Below are positions 23,165-30,696 of a stretch of 33,847 nucleotides of DNA, in pieces; position 1 is the first letter of the stretch; the number at the start of each line of letters is the position of its first letter. The notes beneath the pieces were generated by a model. It was not told the DNA's origin. It saw only the letters and a program-made list of their open reading frames with translations, and did not search any database. Position numbers and translations under genes: made by a program. Source of the stretch: Deltaproteobacteria bacterium (lineage in GTDB: Bacteria > Desulfobacterota > Desulfarculia > Adiutricales > Adiutricaceae); assembly GCA_031254895.1 (NCBI GenBank), contig JAIRTO010000180.1:1-33847 (forward strand), in the 5' to 3' direction.

Positions 23165-24172
23165 ATGAGAAAGTTGTTCGGTCTGGCCGCCATGCTGGCC
23201 TGCTTCTGTTTGGCCTTTTCCGGCCAATCCGCCTCGGCCGCCGACGAGATCAGGCTGCGGCTGTCCTGTCCTGTGGCCACCAAAGGATCCTTCATGGGCG
23301 ATTCGATCGAATTGTGGAAAAAGCTCATTGAGGAGAAATCAGGCGGCCGCATCAAGATTTCCCTGCATTATTCCGGCGAGCTGGGCTCCGAGGGCGAAAC
23401 CTTCGACCAGCACTACAAAGGCACGGTTCCCTTGCTGCTGACCTACTCGACCACCAGATACAGCGAAAAGCTCGGCCTGCTGTCCACGCCCTATCTTTTC
23501 GACGACTGGAACGACGTGCGCGAAGCCTTCGCGCCCGACGGCTGGATGACCGAAGTCTACGGAAAGATCTACGAAGAGGTCGGACTCAAGTTTCTGGCTC
23601 CCTATCCAGGGGGCTTCGGCGGAGTGGACACCAAAGGCAAATACGCCACCAACATCGCCTCCGCCCGGGAGCAAGGCATCAAGGTTCGCTGCGCGGCCAT
23701 CTTCCCCTTGGCCGAGACCATGCAAGCCTTGGGCTACCAGGTCATACCCGTGGACTGGAACGAGACCTACACCGCCATCCAGACCGGGCTGGTGGACGGC
23801 AGCTCCAACAACCCCATCTTCTGGACCTACGACACCTTCCGGGATCTTCTGGAATATTTCGTCGACACCAGCCACACCTTCTCTTCGGCCGACATGACCA
23901 TGAACCTCGACGCCTGGAACAAGCTCAGCCCCGAGGATCAGAAGATCATCTTGGATTCGGCTCTGGAGGTGGCGGCCAAGCAGTTCGAGGACGCGGAAAA
24001 GACCGACTTGCATTACCGCCAGCTTTCCATTGATCACGGCATCAAGTACATCAAGCCTACGCCGGAGGAAATCGCCGAAATGAAGAAGGTCTGCCAGGAG
24101 CAGATCTGGCCGTTGGTGGAAAAGGTGGTCGGCGCCGAACTCATGGCTCTGGTTCGCGCCAACTCCAAATGA
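23165..24172 (+). CDS. TRAP transporter substrate-binding protein (DctP family)
   Basis: Signal peptide; IRLRLSCPVATKGSFMGDSIELWKKLIEEKSGGRIKISLHYSGELGSEGETFDQ...VDGSSNNPIFWTYDTFRDLLEYFVDTSHTF. Confidence 0.92.
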   Translation: MRKLFGLAAMLACFCLAFSGQSASAADEIRLRLSCPVATKGSFMGDSIELWKKLIEEKSGGRIKISLHYSGELGSEGETFDQHYKGTVPLLLTYSTTRYSEKLGLLSTPYLFDDWNDVREAFAPDGWMTEVYGKIYEEVGLKFLAPYPGGFGGVDTKGKYATNIASAREQGIKVRCAAIFPLAETMQALGYQVIPVDWNETYTAIQTGLVDGSSNNPIFWTYDTFRDLLEYFVDTSHTFSSADMTMNLDAWNKLSPEDQKIILDSALEVAAKQFEDAEKTDLHYRQLSIDHGIKYIKPTPEEIAEMKKVCQEQIWPLVEKVVGAELMALVRANSK

Positions 24173-24182
24173 AAGAAACGTG

Positions 24183-24256
24183 TTGAAGCCCCCCCAAGGA
24201 GGACGCGTCCGCCTCCTCCTTGGGAACCCGTCCCGGGAGAGTCGCCGGGGCTTCAA
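24183..24256 (+). promoter_or_regulatory. Large nested hairpin between dctP and dctQ genes
   Basis: Outer 10-bp stem TTGAAGCCCC/GGGGCTTCAA, inner 11-bp stem CCCAAGGAGGA/TCCTCCTTGGG. Confidence 0.8.
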
Positions 24257-24271
24257 AGGGAGGTCGAATCC

Positions 24272-24826
24272 ATGCTGGACAAACTTCTGCGCCTCTTCGA
24301 ACGTCTCGATTCCCGTCTGGTCAAAGTTCAGAGACTCATGGCCATCGCCTTCGGTCTGGTCATGAGCTTGGGCATGACTGCGGCCATCGTCTCCCGGCAG
24401 TTCTTCAAAAATCCCCTCCTGGGGATGGAGGAGATCGTCGTGGTCAGCGGTTTCTGGTTCTACATGACCGGGGTTGCCTTGGCCGCCTCCGAGCGTTCGC
24501 ACTTGCGGGTGGAGGTTATTCCCATGGTCGTCCGGAACAGGCGGGCGGTGGCCGTCATCGAGGTCTTGACGTCCGTTCTGGCCTTGTTTCTGGCCGGATT
24601 CATCCTCTACTGGTGCTTCGATCTGTTGGCCTGGTCGATCGAGAAGAGAGACATTCTGCCGGCCACCAAATTGCCGTCGTACGTTCCCCAAAGCTCCTTT
24701 CCCCTGGCCATGGGGCTGTTGACGCTGTATTTCGCGAGAGATCTGCTGCGGGACGTCAGGAATCTGAGCGACGCCTTCAGGGGCCGCGCCCCGGAGACGT
24801 CGGCTAGGGAAGGAGAAGGCGCATGA
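24272..24826 (+). CDS. TRAP transporter small permease (DctQ family)
   Basis: Four-TM small protein, ...KNPLLGMEEIVVVSGFWFYMTGVALAASERSHLRVEVI... Confidence 0.88.
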   Translation: MLDKLLRLFERLDSRLVKVQRLMAIAFGLVMSLGMTAAIVSRQFFKNPLLGMEEIVVVSGFWFYMTGVALAASERSHLRVEVIPMVVRNRRAVAVIEVLTSVLALFLAGFILYWCFDLLAWSIEKRDILPATKLPSYVPQSSFPLAMGLLTLYFARDLLRDVRNLSDAFRGRAPETSAREGEGA

Positions 24827-26127
24827 CCGCCGTTATAGGCTTCGCTCTTTTGATCGCGCTGATGATTCTCGGGCTGCCCATCGCCTTTTCCTTCGCGGCG
24901 GCCACTTTCTTCATGGCCCTGTCTTACGGCATAGACATCTCCATGGTCATAACCACCGGCTTCTGGTCGCTCAACTCCGTCATTCTCCTGGCCCTGCCCC
25001 TTTTCATCATGGGCGGCTATCTGATGGAAAAAGGCGGCTTGGCCGACAATCTGGTCAATTTCGTCTGCGCTTACGTCGGCCGGATCCGGGGCGGCCTCGG
25101 CGCCTCCATGGTGGTGACCTCGGCCATTTTCGGAGCCATCTCCGGCTCGTCTTCGGCCGCCATCGCCTCCATCGGCACCGTCATGATCCCGCCCATGGAA
25201 AAGATGGGCTATCCCAGGCCTTACTCCAGCGCCATCTGCAGCGCCTCCTCGGTTTTGGGCCTGCTTATCCCTCCCAGTCTGACCATGCTCGTCTTCGCCC
25301 TGGTCACCAGGCTGTCGGTGGCCGCCTGCTTCATCTCCACCCTGGTTCCGGGCCTCCTTCTGGCCGCCTGCTACATCGGGGTGAATCACTTCATGGTCAG
25401 GCGACTGAACATCGCTCCGCCCGAAACGGCGAAGCTGGATTTCCGGGACAGCGCCAGGGCCAAGGCCAAGGCGACTTTCAAGGCCGTTCCTGCCCTGATG
25501 CTGCCGGTGATAATTCTGGGCGGCATCTACGGCGGCGTCTTCACGCCCACCGAAGCGGCGGCCGTGGCTTTCTGCTACGCCCTGCCGGTGGGTTTCTTCA
25601 TCTACAGGGGACTGTCGAAGGCCGTCTTCTGTCAGGCCATGAGCGAAGCGGCGGCCACGACCGGCTCGGTCGTCGTCATCCTGATGTTCTCCTTCGCCCT
25701 GAGCCGCATCATGACCATGGAAGGCGTCCCTCACGCCCTGGCCCAGTTCCTGCTGGACACCTTCCGCAGTCCGGCGCTGATCCTCCTGGTCGTCAACGTC
25801 ATGCTCATCTTCATGGGCATGCTCATCGACGACATGAGCGTCACGGCCATCATGTCGCCCATGCTGCTGCCGGCGATGATGGAGATCGGAGTCCATCCCT
25901 TTCATTTCGCGGCCATCATCGGAACCAACACCATCATCGGCTTCAATTCGCCGCCTGTGGCCTTCGGCCTGTATATGGCCTGCCGCATCGGCAAGGTCAA
26001 GATGCATGAAATAGTTGGCCCCATCATGTATTTTTTGCTGTTCGCCTGCATTCCGGTGATGCTGGCGACCACCTACTGGCCCAAGCTGTCGATGTGGCTG
26101 CCGGATCTTTTGGGCTACGTCAAATGA
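24823..26127 (+). CDS. TRAP transporter large permease (DctM family)
   Basis: LIALMILGLPIAFSFAAATFFMAL...MEKGGLADNLVNFVCAYVGRIRGGLGASMVVTSAIFGAISGSSSAAIASIGTVMIPPM; ATGA-type overlap with dctQ. Confidence 0.94.
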   Translation: MTAVIGFALLIALMILGLPIAFSFAAATFFMALSYGIDISMVITTGFWSLNSVILLALPLFIMGGYLMEKGGLADNLVNFVCAYVGRIRGGLGASMVVTSAIFGAISGSSSAAIASIGTVMIPPMEKMGYPRPYSSAICSASSVLGLLIPPSLTMLVFALVTRLSVAACFISTLVPGLLLAACYIGVNHFMVRRLNIAPPETAKLDFRDSARAKAKATFKAVPALMLPVIILGGIYGGVFTPTEAAAVAFCYALPVGFFIYRGLSKAVFCQAMSEAAATTGSVVVILMFSFALSRIMTMEGVPHALAQFLLDTFRSPALILLVVNVMLIFMGMLIDDMSVTAIMSPMLLPAMMEIGVHPFHFAAIIGTNTIIGFNSPPVAFGLYMACRIGKVKMHEIVGPIMYFLLFACIPVMLATTYWPKLSMWLPDLLGYVK

Positions 26128-26138
26128 AGGAGGTCGAC

Positions 26139-27710
26139 GTGAGGAATTCCAGCATTTTCAACGAGGTGTTCGGACCGGTCATGGTCGGTCCCTCCAGTTC
26201 GCACACGGCCGGTCCGGCCAGGATCGGCAAGATGTGCCGACAGGCTCTGCCGGACGAGCCGGAGAAGATCGACGTGAGCTTCGACCGACGAGGCTCCTTC
26301 GCCGCCACCTACGTCGCCCAAGGCTCAAATTACGGTTTCGTCGGCGGAATCCTGGGCCGGGACATCGGCGACGAGAACATCAAGCATAGCCTTTCGGAAG
26401 CCCGGGAAAAAGGGGTGTCGTGCCGCTTCAACGTCGTCGATCTTCCCGGCGACAATCATCCCAACTTCGCCGTCATCGAAATCACCGCCAGAAACGGCTT
26501 CAAGCTTGAGGCGGAGGCGGCCTCCACCGGCGGAGGAATGTTCGAGATCAGTCGTCTGATGGGCCGGGAGGTCTCTCTGAAGGGCGACCTTCACGAGTTT
26601 CTGCTTTTCGAGGAGCCGGCCGAGGGAGCGGCCGAGGCGGTCCGCCGTTTTATGGGCGAGAAGAAAGTGGCCTGTCTTCTCCGTCAATCCCCCGGTCTTC
26701 TGAACGTCAAGACCGACGAGGCCCCGGAAGGTCTGAAGGAAGGCCTGGAAGCCGTTCTGGGTCGCCGGGTGACCCATCTGCTCCCGGCTCTGCCGGTGGT
26801 CAAACGGCTGGATGGGAGACCGCCGTTCGACGACGCCGCCGGGGCGTTGGCGAGCGCCGAGCGCGAGGGGGTGAACGAGCCTTGGCGGCTGGCGGCGGCC
26901 TATGAATCCGCCTTGAGCGGAAAGGACGAACAGGAAATCCTTAGCATGATGGCCTCCCTCGCTAAGGTGATGAGGCGGGCGGCCGAAAGGGGTTTGGCCG
27001 GCGACTACCGGCCTCGGGGCTTTCTGCCTCCCCAGAGCCCGAAGATGCGTCAGGCGGTCGAGAGCGGACGGGTTCGTCAGCTCGATCTCGGGGTTCTGAA
27101 CAGGGCCGCCCTTTGGGCTTGCGCGGCGCTGGACTACGACATCTGTCTGGGGGTGGTCGCCGCCGCGCCGACCGGAGGCTCCAGCGGGGTTCTGCCAGGC
27201 GCGGTGATCGCCGTCGGCGAGGACCTCGGTCTCGGCGAGGACGAGATAGTCAAGGCTCTTCTGGTCGGCGGTCTGGTGGGCGTCTTCATCGACCACCAGG
27301 CCACCTTTGCCGCCGAGACGGCCGCCTGTCAGGCGGAAATAGGCGCGGCCAGCGCCATGGCCGGAGCGGCGGCGGTTCAGCTCTTGGGCGGAACCCCGGA
27401 GCAGGCTTTCAGGGCCGCCGCCTTGTCGCTGCAAAACATGCTGGGGCTGATCTGCGACCCCGTGGCCGGGGTGGGCAACGTTCCCTGCGTCAGCAGAAAC
27501 GCCGCCGGCGCGGCCAACGCTCTGGTCTCGGCCAATATGGTCATGGCCGGCTTTGACCCCTGTCTGCCTCTGGACGAGGTCATCCAGGCCATGATGAGCG
27601 TGGGCGGCATGCTGCCGGCCGAATTGCGCTGCACCGGCCGGGGCGGATTGTGCCTCAGTCCGACGGCTCGGAAAATAAGCCGAGAACTCGATTTGACCCC
27701 GGCGCTCTGA
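26139..27710 (+). CDS. L-serine ammonia-lyase (dehydratase), iron-sulfur-dependent, single-chain beta+alpha
   Basis: SSIFNEVFGPVMVGPSSSHTAGPARIGKM; AAPTGGSSGVLPGAV; C...LICDPVAGVGNVPC; GTG start preferred because SD AAGGAGG lies 5 nt upstream; alternative ATG 26124 overlaps the dctM stop. Confidence 0.88.
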   Translation: MRNSSIFNEVFGPVMVGPSSSHTAGPARIGKMCRQALPDEPEKIDVSFDRRGSFAATYVAQGSNYGFVGGILGRDIGDENIKHSLSEAREKGVSCRFNVVDLPGDNHPNFAVIEITARNGFKLEAEAASTGGGMFEISRLMGREVSLKGDLHEFLLFEEPAEGAAEAVRRFMGEKKVACLLRQSPGLLNVKTDEAPEGLKEGLEAVLGRRVTHLLPALPVVKRLDGRPPFDDAAGALASAEREGVNEPWRLAAAYESALSGKDEQEILSMMASLAKVMRRAAERGLAGDYRPRGFLPPQSPKMRQAVESGRVRQLDLGVLNRAALWACAALDYDICLGVVAAAPTGGSSGVLPGAVIAVGEDLGLGEDEIVKALLVGGLVGVFIDHQATFAAETAACQAEIGAASAMAGAAAVQLLGGTPEQAFRAAALSLQNMLGLICDPVAGVGNVPCVSRNAAGAANALVSANMVMAGFDPCLPLDEVIQAMMSVGGMLPAELRCTGRGGLCLSPTARKISRELDLTPAL

Positions 27711-27811
27711 GAGCTGTCGACTAATCGCGTCCCCAGGGCCGGGACGGATCGCGTCTCGGCCGGACGGCTCGGAGAATGAGTCGAGAAATTTATTTGACCC
27801 TGGCGTTCTGA
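27637..27811 (+). repeat. Degenerate direct duplication of the serine dehydratase 3' end (74-bp copies, offset 101 bp)
   Basis: 27637-27710 vs 27738-27811, about 80% identical; copy 2 still reads RTARRMSREIYLTLAF* vs PTARKISRELDLTPAL*. Confidence 0.85.
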
Positions 27812-27832
27812 ACTCTTCCCACAGGATGAACC

Positions 27833-29092
27833 ATGACCCTATATGCTGATTTGGACGAAGCCGTGGACGAATTGGCCGAAAAAATCGTCGAATGCGCCAG
27901 GGAGATTCTCCGGCGTCCCTCTCTTTCCGGCGGCGAAGCCGAAGCCCAACGCCACGTCGGCGGTCTGATGGAATCGCTTCGGGCCGACCGCGTCGACCGC
28001 TGGGAGCCGGATATCGAGGAATTGGTCAGGCACCCGGCCTTCGTGTCCGGCCGCAGCAGCTTCGTCGGCAGTCCCAACGTGGCCGGGCTCTGGAGAGGAA
28101 CCGGCGACGGGCGAAGCCTGATCCTTTGCAGCCACATCGACGTCGTTCCCGAAGGCGATCCGGCTGAATGGACTCATCCGCCCTTCGCAGGCGAAGTGTC
28201 CGACGGCGTGATCTACGGACGCGGGGCTTCCGACATGAAGGCCACCATGGCCGCCATGTTCGGGGCGATCGAGGTCGTCCGCGCCTTGGGGTTGAAGCTG
28301 CGCGGAGATCTGACCGTCCTGAGCGTCGTCGAGGAGGAGACCGGCAGCGCCGGAGCCTTGTCGGCGGTCCTCCGAGGCTACCGGGCCGACGCGGCCATCC
28401 TGCCCGAGCCCACCGGCTTCGCCGTCTGCCCGGCGCAGCAGGGCGGCGCCCGTTTCCGGGTGGTCGTGAAAGGCAAGTCCGCCCACGCCGGCCAGCGCCA
28501 TCTCGGGGTCAGCGCCGTGGAGAAGACGGATCTGGTGAGGGCGGGGCTGGTCAAGTACGAAGCTCATTTGAACGAGAAGTACAGAACCGAGCTCTACGCG
28601 CATCTGGAGACGCCGTTCACCATCAACATAGGGCTGTTTCAAAGCGGGGACTGGTTCTGCACCGTGCCGGAATCGGCCAGGCTGGAAGGACGGATGGCCG
28701 TGCCGCCGGGCTTGAGCGTCAAGGAGAGCCTGAAGAACCTCGAGTCCTTCATTCTGGCTGAAACCGAGAAAGACCCCTGGTTGCGGAGCCATCCCCCGAA
28801 GGTGGAGATATTCGACACGTATTGGGAACCGGCGCAGATGAGAAGCGATCATCCCCTGATCGATCTGGTCGGAGAGGCCTACGCCAGGCGGACCGGGCGG
28901 CCGCCGAAGGTCCACGGAACTTCCTGGGGCACGGACGGCCGCATGTTCACCGAGTTCGCCGACACTCCGTCCCTCATCTTCGGGCCGGGAGTCAGTGCCC
29001 ATTGTCCCGACGAGTTTCTGCGGGTGGACGATCTTTTGGAATACGCCAAGATGCTGACCCAGATCGTCGTCGACTGGTGCGGGGTCGATTGA
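27833..29092 (+). CDS. M20-family metallopeptidase/deacylase (ArgE/DapE type)
   Basis: LCSHIDVVPEGDPAEWTHPPFAGEVSDGVIYGRGASDMKATMAAM; EEETGSAGALSA; PEPTGFAVCPAQQG; GPGVSAHCPDEFL. Confidence 0.9.
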   Translation: MTLYADLDEAVDELAEKIVECAREILRRPSLSGGEAEAQRHVGGLMESLRADRVDRWEPDIEELVRHPAFVSGRSSFVGSPNVAGLWRGTGDGRSLILCSHIDVVPEGDPAEWTHPPFAGEVSDGVIYGRGASDMKATMAAMFGAIEVVRALGLKLRGDLTVLSVVEEETGSAGALSAVLRGYRADAAILPEPTGFAVCPAQQGGARFRVVVKGKSAHAGQRHLGVSAVEKTDLVRAGLVKYEAHLNEKYRTELYAHLETPFTINIGLFQSGDWFCTVPESARLEGRMAVPPGLSVKESLKNLESFILAETEKDPWLRSHPPKVEIFDTYWEPAQMRSDHPLIDLVGEAYARRTGRPPKVHGTSWGTDGRMFTEFADTPSLIFGPGVSAHCPDEFLRVDDLLEYAKMLTQIVVDWCGVD

Positions 29093-29737
29093 ATCCGGCC
29101 ATGGTTTCGCCGAAACTTTTTGCCTCGCCGCGAGCGCCTTCAAGGCGGTTTGACCTGAAGTCGGCCTGGCGGGCGGCCGATGTCGGGGGGGATGTCGGGG
29201 GAATTGATCGGAAAGGAGGTCAGCTTGCGGAAGAATGAAAGCCGGTCATCGCGTGGCCGCTGAGCCCGTCTAGAGCGGCCGTCAGATCTGCGACAGAGGG
29301 GCGCGTCCGCGAACAGGTCGTCTATGACTCCCCTGTCGGCGAAAGGGCTTTCCGTCAGCGCTGAAGGGTTTTCGTCAGTCCGTTTTTGACTATGAAGCTT
29401 CCCGTACTATTCTAAAATATGTTGAAAGTAAGAAATTTTTAATATTTTTAGGATGTTATAAAACCAAGGGGAGGTTCCTAAGACAATTTTCCGCCGGAAA
29501 CCCAAAAATGCTCCGAATTAAGCGGCTTTGTCTCGGACGCCGGCCGACTCGTTTAACAGACTGATGTCTTTGAATAAAGCGGCCAGGTCGGAACCATTTT
29601 GGCGAAGAATTTGACCGCTCTCCGGCCAAAAGCCGGAGCGATCGCCCAAAATGAAATTCAGGCAGGCTTTGGAATCGAACCAAAAAGGTTCGACCGAAGT
29701 CTGTCTGGATTTTTTTTGTCCGGCCGCCAGATTTTTC

Positions 29738-29765
29738 TTGACATGGTTTCGTTTTGTGGTATATT
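29738..29765 (+). promoter_or_regulatory. Candidate feo promoter
   Basis: TTGACA 29738-29743, 16-nt spacer, TATATT 29760-29765. Confidence 0.65.
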
Positions 29766-29781
29766 GCAATTAGTTCTCAAT
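29763..29781. promoter_or_regulatory. Candidate Fur-type operator overlapping the feo -10
   Basis: ATTGCAATTAGTTCTCAAT (reverse complement ATTGAGAACTAATTGCAAT), Fur-box-like but imperfect. Confidence 0.4.
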
Positions 29782-29933
29782 AGCATTAAGAGTCGATCTG
29801 AGATGCTGAGAAACCGGCCGAAAAATTCGGTCTAGTCAGCCGCCCTAAAAAGCCTGAAAAAATGGCACAGCTTTCGGGACGGAATCAAGGCGCTCCTGCC
29901 GAGCGCGTTAACGTGAGCATAGGAGGCTTTATC

Positions 29934-30089
29934 ATGGAATACGCCATAGTCGCCGTAATAATAGTCGCCGCTTTAGGAGTGGCCGTTTATAAAGTCGCCT
30001 ATCGCCCCTCGTGCGGATGCGGGTGCGGTTGCAAGGGTCTAAAGAAAGACGGCAAGAAAGATTGCCGGGATCCTTTGGCCGACATTTAG
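29934..30089 (+). CDS. Small FeoB-associated Cys-rich membrane protein (51 aa)
   Basis: MEYAIVAVIIVAALGVAVYKVAYRPSCGCGCGCKGLKKDGKKDCRDPLADI; SD AGGAGG. Confidence 0.8.
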   Translation: MEYAIVAVIIVAALGVAVYKVAYRPSCGCGCGCKGLKKDGKKDCRDPLADI

Positions 30090-30242
30090 CCAAAAACCAA
30101 AGGCGCTTCGTTTTTTCTTGATCGGAAGCGCTCGAATCTGTTCAAGTCCGCTTGACGGATCCCAAGCGTTTGGTCAAGCTTTTTTCTATAAACATGCCGG
30201 CCGGAGAAGTCCGACCGAAGGAACATGTGGTGGAGAGCAACA

Positions 30243-30478
30243 TGGATGCCGATGTTTTATCTTTGCGCAGCCTGAAGAAAGGTCAAAAAGGGATCATCAG
30301 GACCATCGACGCCGACGGAGAGTTGGGGCGCCGCATCAGAGACATGGGCTTGGTGCCTGGCATTCAGATTCAGTGCATGGGGCGCGCTCCCCTGAAAGAT
30401 CCCGTGGCTTTGAGGTTGATGGGTTTCACCTTGACCCTTCGCAATCGCGAAGCCGATCACATAAACGTCCAGGTTTGA
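30243..30478 (+). CDS. feoA: Ferrous iron transport protein A
   Basis: LSLRSLKKGQKGIIRTIDADGELGRRIRDMGLVPGIQIQCMGRAPLKDPVALRLMGFTLTLRNREADHINV; start at ATG 30243 (upstream alternative 30152). Confidence 0.88.
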
Positions 30479-30620
30479 CGGCTTGAACATTTTCCGCCGG
30501 AGGGCTTCGTGGAGGCTGCCCTCTTTCCGGAAATCAGGCATGTCCTGACCTGACACGTCGGCCTGGCGGACTTCCCGACCGCAGAACAGGCTTTATCCGA
30601 GCTATGCTCAGACCATTTGT

Positions 30621-30660
30621 GGCCTACATTTTTTTTATAAAATTGTGGGCCTTTTATCTT
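30621..30660 (+). terminator. Candidate attenuator/terminator between feoA and feoB
   Basis: GGCCTACATTTT...AAAATTGTGGGCC stem followed by TTTTATCTTT. Confidence 0.5.
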
Positions 30661-30696
30661 TGTACTGACCAGCCAGATCATCAGGGGCCTTAGTTT

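Noticed and set aside
24607-26007. 466-aa minus-strand His/Asp/Gly-rich ORF
   Set aside because: Antisense of dctQ/dctM; amino-acid composition is an artefact of the sense strand.
29677-29695. tRNA-like TCGAACC-AAAAA-GGTTCGA motif upstream of feo
   Set aside because: A simple 7-bp hairpin; no cloverleaf, acceptor stem or CCA around it.
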